Source of the DNA: Panaeolus papilionaceus
Taxonomy: Eukaryota > Basidiomycota > Agaricomycetes > Agaricales
DNA length: 64,000 nucleotides
Reading direction: 5' to 3'
Assembly (NCBI GenBank): GCA_015501605.1
Contig: JADNRZ010000011.1
Location: 124,001-188,000 of the forward strand
Shown here: positions 11,831 to 24,163 of the stretch, one piece after another
How the letters are laid out: each line of letters begins with the position of its first letter
How positions within the stretch are numbered: position 1 is the first letter of the stretch
Made by a program: the position numbers and the translations under genes
Notes under the pieces: model-generated
Seen by the model: only the letters and a program-made list of their open reading frames with translations
Databases searched by the model: none
Told to the model about the DNA's origin: nothing

Positions 11831-13375
11831 TGTACCTAATAAATTGGAGATGAGAATCATGTCGATAGGGCAGTCTTATAGTTTAGACGCTCGCTTTCGA
11901 CGAGGTGTTGCATGGCCTGCTGAACTTCTTGAGCCTGGATCCTGGCAGCCTGCGCTTGGGAGTCGTATGCGTATGCCCCTTATATCAGAAAAAATATATT
12001 CTAACTGGGAGATGTAGGCTTTTACCCGTCTTCCGACACAGCTGGGGCAGAATATTCATCCATGACTTGCATGCACTCAAAGTCATATTGTCCATACGCT
12101 CCAAGGCCCAAGGGGAAACAATTCGTCAGAGCCATGGTCAACATGACTGAATATTGGATGGTCGCATTACCTGCTGGAGTTATTTGGCCTTCACAGCAGG
12201 GTGAAGGGGTTGTGTGTTGGATTCACCATTTGTTTGTTCACAGTGCGGTTGTTCGCACCATTATTGCTTTTAGAAAAAAAAAAAGGGGGGGGGCAGGATT
12301 TAAGAAGGTGACGGAGAGAATGGAGAAGGAAGGGAAGAGTGGAGAAGGGAGATAGGTTCGGCCATAGATGATTGCGGGTAGAATGGATATGACCATTTAT
12401 TAAAACGGTTTGTAAACCCGTCTGTGACGTTCAGGCTACGGACGAAACGATTTTCGAATCAGATAACTTGCAATAAAATACCCCTGTCAAAGCCTTCACT
12501 GTGTTTGGTTCTCATAGTTCAAGTTTGAAGCAGACAAGAAATCTCAATAGGGTTTCAGGCGAATTATGGTTCCCGGATTGACATTTAACGCCAGAAGATT
12601 GGAGTTTGTTAGTTCAATCGGTACTGATTCATCACCGGATTGAACCTTTTGCTTCTGCCAGGGTTTTAATCTGGTTCTGGTGTGATAGATCTGCAATGAG
12701 TCTCGTAGTTTCTGCGGACAAGTTTTAAATCAGAATGATCAATGTCCTGCTCGTAGAATACACCAGAGCTCGTTATGACACAGCCTTAGGTTTTGTTTGT
12801 TCGCCGGGTAGGGATTGGATTGATAATTTGTGATCATGTACAGTTATACCGAGGTATATTGCCTGTCTAAGCCGAAGCATTGACGTCACCTTGATCATGA
12901 TCTACCTTACACCCGCTTTTGTACCGACCATCACGGTATGAAGAAGATTCCGATATGCGCCATATCCTATCAGAATTGAAGACACTCTAGAAATATTTTT
13001 CATTCCTTGCGATGCGTTGGTACTCATTGGCATTTTAAAGAACAATAGTATGATCATAAGTTGCAGACGGTGAAGTGATTTCTCAGACTACTGGAAACCC
13101 AGATCTTTTCAATCTTCAAGACGGCGGGACTGTCCGAATCTTCAAGAACATAGACCCTGTCATTTGAATGTCATCTCAGCGACTGGTATCATTGCACATG
13201 CACACATAGTGCTTGCACCACGTCGACAGAACACGTCCAGCCGCTCATGATTCACTCCATGACACGAGGACATCTGAGTGCAGAAGCAGTTCCGGTGTTC
13301 CTCAAGTGCCGGTTCATCTGAGTGCCAGATTGTATTTCTGCGCAGAGATTATTTAGTGAAGAGCTACAGAATTTG

Positions 13376-13383
13376 TATAAAAG
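13376..13383 (+). promoter_or_regulatory. TATA box of the DUF5648-like gene
   Basis: TATAAAAG, 84 nt upstream of the ATG at 13467. Confidence 0.55.
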
Positions 13384-13466
13384 CTTCAGGAGTCTTGTCA
13401 CAACGTTCATACCCCAGTGTATTCCTCTTGAGCACTTGCAGTCCTACAATCACTTCGAATATCATC

Positions 13467-14033
13467 ATGAAGCTGCTTTCTCTCCTCGCCTGTGCCACTT
13501 CTGTTGTACGTTACATTCAGCCGCTTTGACTGATGTTTTTAGGTGCTCATATATTCTCTTAGGCCAGTGTTGCAGCAAGGCCTCTTCATTGCGGAAACCC
13601 TGCAGATGCTGTCCCGTTCTATAGAATTCCAATCCCAACAGACCACTTCTACACAGCGAATCCAGTCGAGAACGCGGCGGTACAAGCTACGGTCCCTGGC
13701 CCAGTAGAAAGACCCCCAGGTCGAGTTTTCACCTCTCAGGCTCCTGGAACCGTTCCTCTTTATCGCCTCTATTCTGAACCCATGACCGATCATCATTATA
13801 CAACGAGTCTCGCAGAGAGAGATAGTCTTATTGCCAACACTTCCTACAATTATGAAGGAATTGCCGGATATGTATATCCCGATGCGAACTGTGGTGGTAT
13901 CCCACTCTATCGGTCGTATATCTCTGCACCTATCTACGACCATTTCTTCACAAGTTCGGCTGCAGAGGTGGATGCAGCAACCGCAGGCGGTTTCAGCAAG
14001 GAAGGTATTGCTGCCTGGATAGTCCCGCTCTAG
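13467..14033 (+). CDS. small secreted DUF5648-like protein
   Basis: CDS join(13467..13505, 13563..14033), 169 residues. The intron has donor GTACGT and acceptor TTCTCTTAG and keeps phase 0. The N-terminus (MKLLSLLACATSVASVAARP) is a clear signal peptide. The mature part carries the repeating motif PLYRLYSEPMTDHHYTTS and PLYRSYISAPIYDHFFTSS, each followed by a (Y)EGIA(G/A) segment. This is the pattern of the DUF5648 family, secreted repeat proteins of unknown function often found beside glycan-active enzymes in fungi and bacteria. Two Cys are visible in the mature part. It sits between the two divergent GH31 genes, but no functional link can be shown. Confidence 0.8.
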
Positions 14034-14239
14034 TTCCCAGTTAGTTCTTCCTAAATATGCGCAGGCTACTAGTAGGAGATAGTTATACACACAATTGTTG
14101 ACGACTCTTATTGAAAATGCCACGACATTTCAGAGTGCTATCTGACGGTCTCAGGGACTCGTTCTTATGTTCTGGGGTCGCTTTTGTGCGGTTTTCTCCC
14201 ATTGTCTGCTTCCGTTGGGCTCCAAATTTGATTAACCCG

Positions 14240-15426
14240 TGATATTCTCATGGGGAGATCTGAGTGAAAGGTGAGTGAGGGTGAAGGTGTGACTAGTGCA
14301 TGAGATGGTGGGATGGAAAGGGAAGGTGAGACGCGCAGTACGACTCTTCATAGGGTCGATATGTGAGAGTAGTGAGGAGATGGGAAGGAAAGGCAAGTGT
14401 GAGGTGGAATGGGGACGAATATGAAGGATGAATACGACGAAATTGACGAATATAAGCGCTGACGATCGATTAGTTGACTATTGTTGCTCGCGGCGAAGGC
14501 TGTCCGATCGGAAGCAGCGAGACATGACGCGCTTACAGTTCTGTTCAAGCCTCAAGGGCGACCTAGCCATCACCTTGTTATTACCGTGCTAGGTCCCTTC
14601 ACTCACAGAGAACAATCTTGACTGAAATTGACGGCCCATCACATACATATAAGGACCAAGGCGCTGATGAGTGCTTAATAGTGGGAGGGCGAATGGGAAA
14701 TGAAAACAAATAAGAAATGTGAGGGTAAGTCGAAGTGTGAGGGTGAGGGTGTTGTGTGAGATGAATCAGGATGTAAAAGAGCGCTCGTGTACGAGTTCGT
14801 GGGGTCTGGAGAGCTGAGGTTTGGAGAGGAAAGCTGAGGGCGATGGAGAGAGGTTCAGGTCGGCGACGGCGACACTGAGAGACGAAACGACGCGATAAAG
14901 GAGCAGAAACCGACGACTGCGGCGACTAGGAACGAAAGCCAACGACGGTGGCTATGTCAGACGACGAGGATACGAAGAACGAGCAAGAAAATTAAACCAG
15001 ACACGGCCGGGGACGCTGAGAGACCGAGAGACGACGAATTACGACCGAAAATGAACCAGACGATGGCTAGTATGACTGCTAAGATGAAACGAAACAGAAA
15101 CGAAGCTCAGACACGAAATATGGGGAGGTCAGAATGATCTTATTCACCTGGTAAGCTAGTACGGTACCAGAGAGTGTATCTACAACATGAGAAACAGACT
15201 GAAAAATGATGGAGGTTGACATGCGAAACAAAGAAACAAAAGATGGAACAGGGTTTTTTGAATAAATGAATGAAACGAAGTTGTATGAAAATTTAAAGTA
15301 TGGTAGGTAGTGCGGGCGTGATAGCGTGCGTGTGTGAGCGCGATCCTGATGCCGTGGCATAGGCGCGTGAGCGGCGAGTCGCTGAAATAGTCCAATCGCG
15401 AAAACGGAGGTATATGGGCGCGCGGC
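14240..15426. repeat. purine-rich low-complexity region, candidate dispersed repeat
   Basis: Long stretches rich in GTGAGG, GAGAGACGA and GGCGACG words. The right end (15393-15426: AATCGCGAAAACGGAGGTA .. GGCTCATCA) recurs at 49050-49085, and GAGGTTCAGnTCGGCGACGG recurs at about 49016-49036. The shared order of these words suggests a longer and a shorter copy of one repeat. No intact ORF or terminal repeat was identified. Boundaries are approximate. Confidence 0.4.
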
Positions 15427-15429
15427 TCA

Positions 15430-16127
15430 TCAACGCACCATGAGCTTCAACCGACACCTTCCACTCGTAACCCGGACGACTGACACTACACCATCTATCA
15501 TTTTCATGACAGACACCTAGTTGGTCAACATCAGTGGCCTCTCGTCGAACGCAGGTCCCCGACTTCACGGAGTCTAAATAGTTGTTTTCAGGAATTATAT
15601 ATTTGAGTGCAATCATTAATTTGTTTACCATTACCTTTGGATAGCCGCCCAGCTTCGAGGTGATCAACTTCTCTGATTCAATAACTGATTCGTAAAATAT
15701 AAGATATGTGAAAAAGGTGGTTCGACAATGCCACTTTCATCGCATATGCCTCAATAATTTTTTTGGCAGTCGCCGAATACGATATGGCGAAGCCGTTCAG
15801 TCTTTGTGGACAATGCCCTGCTGTGCCAGTATCTGAGCGACGACCCAGATTTATGGAGCAATTTACGTCACTCATTCCACGTGTCCCCTCTCTGACCTGC
15901 CTGTTAGTGTCGGCCATGCTTCCTGATCCTGCCCACATCATCTTATTTACTGCTGCATTACTGCGAGTGCATTGTTTTGGCATATCATATGCTCTACCGT
16001 CAGGTGAGTCCATCGTAGATCTATTTTTAGACTATGAACATACACCTAAGGACTTACTATCCCCTCAACCGAAGAAGAATCGCATATTACAGCCATTTTT
16101 TCGACTAAGCTTTATGGAGTTCCTCGA
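15430..16127. other. upstream region of GH31 copy 2, no gene recognised
   Basis: The plus-strand ORF 15763-16143 overlaps the TATA box of the GH31 gene and has no family features, so it is not called. The minus-strand ORF 15293-15667 partly covers the repeat. Nothing else was seen. Confidence 0.4.
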
Positions 16128-16128
16128 G

Positions 16129-16135
16129 TATAAAA
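16129..16135 (+). promoter_or_regulatory. TATA box of GH31 copy 2
   Basis: TATAAAA, 85 nt upstream of the ATG at 16214, the same spacing as in copy 1. Confidence 0.6.
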
Positions 16136-16213
16136 CAAATTGAACTTAGAAAGCAGCCTTGTCAGCCTCAACAGCATTGTTCCTTAGACCTTTCCCCTTA
16201 CTCTTGGGCCAGC

Positions 16214-19200
16214 ATGCGGTCCCTCATCAGTTTCCGTACTTTCGTTACTGTGGCCGTTCTGCTACAATCTGTGGAGCCAGTATTTTCAGCGGAAGTTGAC
16301 CCAAAAGCCTTAGACGCGTGCCCTGGTTATCGTGCTACCAATATCAAACCACGTCTGGATGGCTTGAGCGCAGAACTCGTGTTAGGTGCAAAGCCTTGCA
16401 ACGTGTTCGGGGAGGACATTGCTAGGCTGAAGCTAGATGTTACATATGAGACGAGTGAGTTACCCTTCATATCACGCTTTTGATACGGAACTTACTTGCT
16501 CAATTTTAGAGGACAGAATCCACGTCAAAATTACTGACCCAGCTGACGCTCGTTATGAGGTCCCAGATTCAGTGTTTCCTCGTCCCAAGTCATCTCCTCT
16601 GGCCAACTCCTTGTCGTCATCCATTAAATTTGACTACACCGCCTCACCCTTCTCCTTCTCCATCTACCGTGCTGCCACTCGTGAAGTCCTCTTCTCAACC
16701 AAGGATCACCCGCTCATCTTTGAGCCCCAATACCTACGTGTCAAAACCAGCCTCCCAGCGAATGCCAACATTTACGGATTTGGGGAGCACACCAACCCCT
16801 TCCGTCTTCCCCCAGACAACACCACTCTCACCCTGTGGTCTCGAGATGCATACGGCATCCCTGGAAATACTAATCTGTACGGGAACCACCCTGTGTATTT
16901 CGAGCAACGCACCACCGGAAGTCACGGTGTGCTCTTGCTCAACTCCAACGGCATGGATATCAAGTTACGAAAAGGAGAACCTAGTGGGCCGTCATTGGAG
17001 TACAATGTCATAGGAGGGGTTCTCGACTTCTACTTCCTTGCAGGAAGCACGAGTGACCCCACCGACCTCGCGCGGCAGTATGCGCAAATAGTTGGGTTAC
17101 CGGCTGAGCAACCTTATTGGGCGTTTGGGTTCCATCAGTGTCGATTCGGGTATACAGGTATGTTATCCCCTCATTTCACTCACTTGTCATGCGTTGTCTG
17201 ATTGCTTCTTTGACTTCTGCTAGATTACGTTGATGTGGCTGGTGTCATCTCGAAATATGCAGCTGCCAACATTCCGTTGGAGACCATGTGGACTGACATT
17301 GGTGTGTCTTCTTTTGTATGCTGCTCAATCATTTTACGTTTTCTCATCCGTTTTATCTCCAATGTAGACTACATGGACCGCCGAAGGGTGTTCACAGTAG
17401 ATCCTCATTATTTCCCAATGAATCGTATGCGCGAAATTGTCAAGTACTTGCATGACCATAATCAACACTACAGTAAGTTGCAATCATATCGGTTATTCTT
17501 CGGGTTTACTGAGCTAATCGCGTCCCCTAGTTGTGATGACGGATCCCGCTGTCGCTTACACCCCAAATGAAAGCTATGACGCATATCATAATGGTGCTGA
17601 CCTGGACATTTGGTTGAAGGCCGCAAATGGTAGTGACAGCTTAGGCGTCGTCTGGCCTGGTGTCAGCGTATACCCTGGTGCAATCTTTTTTTTCATTCCA
17701 TTATTTCACAAATTTGGCCTAATGTTATTCTTTTCCCAGATTGGTTCCATCCTCGTATTGAAGAGTACTGGAACAACGAATTTAAGAGGTTCTACAGCCC
17801 TGAATCTGGCCTCGACATTGATGGTGTATGGATTGATATGAACGAGCCAGCTAACGTGCGTCTACAACTCCCTCAAAATTTTCATTTATGTTAACAGCGC
17901 GTATCTCTAGTTCTGCGATCTTCCATGTGACGATCCATTCCAGCAAGCCATTGCGCAGTCGATGCCACCACCACGTACCCAACCTGCACCCGCACCTGAT
18001 GTACCAATTTTCACTGCCGAATCAAGCAAACTCACCCGCCGCGCCGAACGCGACATCCTACACCCTCAATACTCTATCAACAACGCCGCTCCCAGCGGTG
18101 CTCTGTCGTCGAAGACCGCTGCTGTTGACGCTAAGCACTACAACGGGCTCGTGGAATACGATGTTCACAATCTTTACGGCACCATGATGAGTCTCGCCAC
18201 CTATGATGCCATGCTGGCACGTAGACCGGGAAGACGACCACTCGTGATCACTCGCTCAACATTCGCCGGTGCAGGAAGCAAAGTTGGAAAGTGGCTAGGT
18301 GATAATTTCAGCTTGTGGGAGCATTACAGGTTTAGTGTCGCTGGTATGCTGGCGTTTGCTAGCGTGTATCAGATTCCAATGGTAGGCAGTGATATTTGTG
18401 GGTTTGGTAAGTCGTATGGCGCTCTGAGTTTACGAATGGCTTGCTAATAATCCTTACGTTTAGGTGGTAACACGACCGAGAACTTATGTGCTCGTTGGGC
18501 TATGTTGGGCGCTTTCAACCCCTTTATGCGTAATGTGAGCCTTGGAATTTCCCATCGATATGCTTTGAGCTAAATGTTGCATTTTTATTAGCACAACGGG
18601 GACACGTCAAACAGTCAGGAATTCTACCTCTGGCCAACGGTCGCTGAGGCTGCTCGTCGGGCAATCGATATCAGGTACGCTCATTCGGTCGCCCTATGCT
18701 CATTAAACCTCTCCCTAACTTGCCTTCGTGCTAGGTATCGCTTGCTTGATTATATCTACACAGCTTTCCACCAGGCCTCTGTTGACGGAACTCCTATTTT
18801 GAACCCTCTCTGGTTCAAATATCCCAAGGATGCGAACACTTACGCCCTTGACCACCAATTCTTCTACGGCAACTCCATCCTTGTGTCCCCAGTTACAGAA
18901 GACGATGCCACCTCGGTTGACGCCTATTTCCCCAAGGACACATTCTACGACTTCCATACCCTTGCACCATTCAAGGGTGTCGGAGCCAACGTTAAATTCA
19001 CCAATGTTACGTTCACCGACATCCCACTCCACATTCGGGGTGGTGCCGTTCTCCCACTCAGAGAGAAAGGCGCGATGACCACATTTGAGCTTCGCAAGAC
19101 CGACTTCGAGTTCATCGTCGCTCCGAATGAACGGGGAGAGGCGACTGGTCAGCTTTACATTGACGATGGCGATTCCATCGTTCAAAAGAAGACCACAGAG

Positions 19201-19437
19201 GTCAACATGGTGTATAAGAGCGGCATCCTCGCCGTTTCAGGCCAGTTTGCCTACGCCACAGGTGTGAAGGTGGCGAGGGTTACGATTTTGGGTGTTCAAA
19301 AGAAGCCTTCTACTGTGCTTGTTGATTTGAAGTCTTTGAAGGAGGGCCACGGATGGAAATGGGATTCAAAGACGAAGGTTGTCGAGGTTACTGTCGGCCA
19401 AGATTTCAAGAGGGGTTTCACTGTAGCTATGCATTGA
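16214..19437 (+). CDS. secreted glycoside hydrolase family 31 alpha-glucosidase (copy 2)
   Basis: CDS join(16214..16454, 16510..17157, 17224..17301, 17368..17472, 17531..17677, 17740..17855, 17911..18406, 18464..18534, 18592..18674, 18735..19437), 895 residues, the same length as copy 1. A signal peptide ([10 protein letters not shown] .. VFSAEVD) is followed by the GH31 N-terminal domain. The (beta/alpha)8 barrel has nucleophile Asp in [10 protein letters not shown] (about 439) and acid/base Asp in KWLGDN (about 576). The C-terminal sandwich ends GFTVAMH. Substrate-loop motifs FHQCRFGY and SDICGFGGN are present; copy 1 has CGFAGD at the latter place, a possible specificity difference. Extracellular maltose/starch hydrolysis is expected. 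It is divergent from copy 1 and about 6 kb away. Confidence 0.95.
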
Positions 19438-19642
19438 TATTTCCTCACTGTACTGCGGCAAACAGCAGGGGCTCTAACTTTTATCTGTAAATTTTATAAG
19501 AGCACGACGAGGGAACCAGCTCATTCCCCAATTCATCAAGCCCCTGAGCTCAAAGTGATCCTATCACGATTAGCCGTCGTTATCTAATCTCGCCGGGTAC
19601 CATTTTTGTTGAAATTCTCACGGGTGATTTTTAAACGCGACC

Positions 19643-21353
19643 ATGACCTCGCTCGCTGCACCAACCTTCACGTTCTCCCTTTCCACTCGTTCTAATGCCG
19701 CAAGGTTTGGTCCAAGAATAGGAACAATATCTCTTAAGCGCCCGTCTCCTACTACTTCAACTGAAAATGAAATTCAAATTTCAACTCCTTCGCTCATAAC
19801 CACCACGTCGCGGGGTGTTGTTCCTCATCTGTCGCGAGATCACCATACTCAGACGAGTGCTATTAAATGGGTTAACATTCCTTTTGAAACTTTGTAAGTA
19901 AAATTTAATTTGTGCTGTAATCATCTGACGAAGAGCCAAGCTTAGAACATAACCCACCTATACCAACCCTTCAGCCGGGAAATGACCCGCTCCATACGTT
20001 TTTAGGATTTGGTCTTGGAAGACATCTTTTATCAATGACAGCTCGGGATCCTGCAGATGGAAGGGAAATGCCACCCAACGGAAACAAGCAGATCTCAGCC
20101 ATGACGCTGAGGGGAGTCAGAAAGGTGCGCTGATGACACGGACTTCTCTGCATGACATTCCAACCAACCAAACCTAGCTCTCACCTACAGAATGGAAAAA
20201 TTATGCACAAACATGCAACCCAGACCTCGTTTTTGCTTTATCTGATACCCCGTTTACGGACCCGCCATACTCTCAAAAGCGACTAACTAAGAGCATTGAT
20301 CGATCAGCATCATGGCTTGCGACAATGCTTGGCCCTTCTCCTCGCGGTGCTCTCAATGTTATTCTTCACATGGCCGGCAATACCAGCATACCTGCTCGTA
20401 CTGCCTTCGCATCTTCGCTTTTGGAACCTCTTTTTGGTCCAGAGGCAGACGCAGTCGCACCATTCAAAACGCTAGACGAAGGAGTCACTGGCTACAGCTT
20501 TGATCTTGTCCCCATCCGCCAAGGCATCGACGGTCTAGAGCGTAAAAACGGCATCAACGCTCCCATCTCTATCGCACCTCTCTTTGAATCTTCCCTCAAC
20601 CGCCTTCCCGCTGAGAAGATCAGGATCGTCAATTCCGTTCAGACACCTCACGAAGTTCTTGATTTGATCTCAGCGATCGGCATTGACATGTTTAGTGCTG
20701 AATGCGTACAAAGCGCGGCCAACTTTGGTGTCGCCCTAGATTTCGAGTTCCCCGTCCGTGAGGAGCCGACGGAGAAGAAACAGCTGGGCCATAACCTCTA
20801 CGACACGAAATACGCTTTCGATTTCAAGCCTTTTGCGGACTCTTTCCGTGGAACTCTACCCCCTGATACCGATGGTGTTACCCCAATTGTTACCGATGAA
20901 AGCCTTCCTATCTGCCCCTGCCCTGCATGTTCCCCATTCACGCCGCCATCAAGGCTATACCACGGAGTCGACACCCCAGATCACTCCCTCGCTCAGGAAC
21001 AATTCGCCGAACCTGACGGTTCCCGTCTGTACCAACCTCCATTCACCCGCGCCTACGTCCACCATCTTCTGCACACGCACGAAATGTCCGCCCACGCGTT
21101 GCTCGCTATGCATAACTTGGAAGTTTTCGAGTCGTTCTTCAAGGGTATCAGGAAAGTCATTGCTGCAGACGAGGAACGCCCCGATGATGAGAAGAGGTGG
21201 AAGCTGGAGGTTGAGAGATTCAAGGTGACTTATGATGGCGATTTGAAGGTCATCGATGAAGCGAGAGTAGATTGGAAGGAGGTAGATCTGGCAAGAGGAA
21301 AGGGAAGGTTGTCAAGGGAGAAGGAGAAGGAAGTTGTAGTTGAGAGTGCCTGA
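19643..21353 (+). CDS. queuine tRNA-ribosyltransferase accessory subunit 2 (QTRT2/QTRTD1-like)
   Basis: CDS join(19643..19893, 19941..20124, 20178..21353), 536 residues. The first intron uses acceptor GCCAAG at 19940, which alone restores the frame ETFLEHNPPIPT. The protein has the TGT fold marks RGVRK, NYAQTCNPDL, YSFDLVPIRQG and YAFDF. A zinc site CPCPAC sits at about residues 391-396, followed by TRAYVHHLLHTHEMSAHALL, which supplies the distal His. The partner subunit QTRT1 carries the catalytic Asp; this subunit forms the heterodimer that exchanges queuine into position 34 of GUN tRNAs, at the mitochondrial outer surface in animals (family knowledge). The N-terminus is somewhat longer than usual. 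It is convergent with the next gene, 234 bp apart. Confidence 0.9.
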
Positions 21354-21586
21354 GGGTTGCCACGACACAGTCTGTGACGGATTAACCTGATTAACGTGCT
21401 TGTCATCATAGCTTTTTTTCGGATTCCTATTTCTCTGGGTACGATGATTCGTGGAGACTAACACTTTTACTATGGCTATAATGGTTTTTATTAACACTAG
21501 GATTAAAACATGCTTTGTATTCGATGAAAAGATGCGCAAATTGTCGGGAAGCAATAGACTTGAAATCTTCAAAAATCGGAGAACGG

Positions 21587-23719
21587 TTAGTAATCCATGG
21601 TGGACACCCAGAGCCTCTCTGCATCGGCCTTCATTTCCTCAGCCTTCGCTTCGTCCCCAACCTTACTATACGCCTCACTCATTCCCAGGAAAAGGTCTTT
21701 CGCATCGCATCCCAACTCCAGCGCCTTATTCCACGCCTCAAGTGCCTTCTCATACTCCCCGTTCGCGGCGAATGCAGAGGCCAAGTCATGGAAAATGCTG
21801 CCATTGCTACCCTCAAGTTCAACCGCCACCTGCCATAATGCAATCCGGGTTTTTTGATCCCCCATCTTGTCATAAGCCTCCGAAAGCCGTTTTCGAACTT
21901 CGTATGCCTTCGGTTCCTCTTGCAAAACCCACTTGAACGTCTTGATCGCTGCCGCATAGCCGTCGCTCGGGGGAGCCTCCAGCTCGTACTTTAACCCCAC
22001 AAAGTTTGGATTCCCCGCGCACAAGTCGCGATCACGCACGAAAAACGTTTTTTCGCCTTCAATCGAGACGCGAACGGAATGGTTCCAGCCAGAGATGGAT
22101 GCAGGAGCTGTCACGTTGATTTGTGTATCGGAGATATGTTCGAGGTCGAGGGCGGGCACGTTGTCAAATAGAACCTTCTGGACATTGCTCAGGAAGAACC
22201 CGCGAATTGAGATAGGGGTTCCGCCCCACTGGCTACCAGTCTTTGGAGTGATCTCGCTGATGAGGGGAACAGGGGGATGGTCGTATGTAAGGACGTCGCT
22301 GGACCCAAAGGGGTTGTGAACGCGGATGGTGAGTTTACCGGAAACGCCTTGAGGAACGCGTGTACGTATAAGCTCGTTAGAAGCGACTTCGAATTGTACT
22401 GGAGCATCATTGATCTCTACCACCGTGGTAGGACGCAAGGTGTTACCATGGATGGATAGACCGAGGCCCCAGATTGGCTCAACTGACAAAATCGTGGGTG
22501 GAGGGAATTGGTCGGGAAGAGACAGGGACGCGAGTTCGCCTTCTTCGAGTGCGTCTTCGTAGTTGTCATCATCGTCATCTGAGTCGATTGGGTCCGTTTC
22601 TGCGTCGCTTCCATCAGTCGTATGCGCGGGCTCGGTTGCATATTCTTCGTCGTCACTCGCGGTTGGCGGATTCAGAAGAACGCTTGCGAAAGGGGCTGAC
22701 GGCTGTTCCGGAGTCCCTGCAGCCGCAAACTCATCCTCAGCGTACAGCTTATCTGATTCATCTTCCAATTGTAGGCCATGGTAGTCTCCATCATAGACCA
22801 GGGCCACGACCTCGTCTGAATCGGGGAACGTCGCATGTTTTTCCCCACTGAACCCGACCCAGCCAAGCTCATACTCCGTGCTGGGATGAGCAACTACATG
22901 AACACCAAAGGTGCTCCCTCCGGGAGCCGAGAACGAGTAGTTTTTGCGCTCGAGATAAGATCTAGTGTGGAAGTTTGAAAGTTTGAACATGGGACATAGG
23001 AAAAGGCGACCTACGATCGAAGGATATCTTTAAATGGATTACCGCAGGAGGCATCCATAACGATTAATCTTCCACCCATCAACGACCCTACGTTCTCAGT
23101 CGTCCAAGGTCGACTGGGGTGAAGTGCGGCATTTATGGTAGCACGAGAACCATGGAGCCAGGCCTAGATTACCCGAAAAAATAAGCTCACTGATCGACAT
23201 CCAAATTCGAGGAACTCGTCGAACATCAACTCACCCAGTCATACCGATTAACATATACGATCCCATCATCGACGGTGTTGTTATGATTAATCCCAACCCC
23301 TGCTGCTCTCTTGAGGTACTCCACCGCCGATACGCTTTCATGATGAACTACGAACCCTATCCGGACCTTTCTTTCCTCCTGGGTGCCATCTTGATTCTCC
23401 ACCATCCTTAAAGAATATATCCGGGAAACCTTCCATGTTCCTGATCTTGCTGCTATCCGATAATAGAGCTTATTCTGCAAGATCGTACCACCCAATTCAA
23501 GTCGTTCTGGGAGGGCACTACATCATCAAAATCCAACCACGAGTTCCTGTCAGATCATCGTCCTCGCGAGAGTAAGTACATATGAACAGACCGTTTGAGA
23601 TGAACTGGGCTATTCAGGCCCTCGAATATACATTGAGCTTGTCCAAACACAAGTTCGCCTGTGGAGCACTCGAAGGTAAGCGGGAAATCCGATTGCGCAA
23701 CTTCAGAAAGCTGAGCCAT
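21587..23719 (-). CDS. IPT/TIG-domain and TPR protein, unknown N-terminal region (copy 1)
   Basis: CDS complement(join(21587..22961, 23015..23163, 23235..23517, 23592..23719)), 644 residues. Residues 1 to about 280 form a conserved region without a recognised family (FTCSTGELVFGQ-type motif, GTWKVSRIYS, VDDGIVYVNRYDW, GGRLIVMDAS, ERKNYSF). An acidic linker with runs of D and E follows. Two IPT/TIG immunoglobulin-like domains (about 340-500) come next: ILSVEPIWGLGLSIHG and ISEITPKTGSQWGGTPISIRG. The C-terminus (about 520-640) has TPR-like helices with GEYEKALEAWNKALELG. The start at MAQ is chosen because copy 2 aligns there and its TATA box excludes an earlier ATG. IPT and TPR parts suggest protein binding; no catalytic function is evident. 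Confidence 0.8.
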
Positions 23720-23774
23720 CGTGGTGATGGTATGAGACAAAACGCGATTCAGAAGTACACAATTCGCCGATCAG

Positions 23775-23780
23775 TTTATA
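23775..23780 (-). promoter_or_regulatory. possible TATA box of TIG-TPR copy 1
   Basis: TATAAA on the minus strand, 56 nt upstream of the chosen ATG. Confidence 0.4.
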
Positions 23781-24163
23781 TGCTCCTCATTGAATTAGCA
23801 TCGACCGCAGGTCACCGCGCCTTGGATAATTGAGATCACCAACGTGAATCATGTTTGACTCCATTTTTGAGTCAGATAGCCCCTTTTTGTAACTGATGGT
23901 CGATGACCCATTTATTAAGATTGTTATCTTGACAATCGTGGAACTCCGAACCGTCAGTATAGAGAACAGACCCTCGAACACGATAGAACGCCAGTCTTTT
24001 GGGTAGTTTATTCCCGTATAAAGAGAACCCGAGTCGTTGGTGTGTATCTCAAGGGTCCAGGGCGAAAATACAGCCTTGTTAGCATAACCTTTGTTACAAG
24101 ACCCAAATTTACATTATTTCGAAAAATCCCAGGTAATTATTTAGTTTCAAAGTATTTTCTATT

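Larger units (their letters stand above)
10230..13370. other. 3 kb region without an intact gene
   Basis: It contains the upstream region of GH31 copy 1, a short coding-like segment on the minus strand and a retroelement relic, both listed separately. The remaining ORFs are short and lack family features. The 12.3-13.3 kb part is AT-rich with no recognised structure. Confidence 0.5.

Noticed and set aside
13539..14123. 194-residue minus-strand ORF
   Set aside because: Antisense to the DUF5648-like gene, which has signal peptide, intron and family motifs on the plus strand.
15763..16143. 126-residue plus-strand ORF with a hydrophobic stretch
   Set aside because: It runs through the TATA box of GH31 copy 2 and has no family features or splice context.
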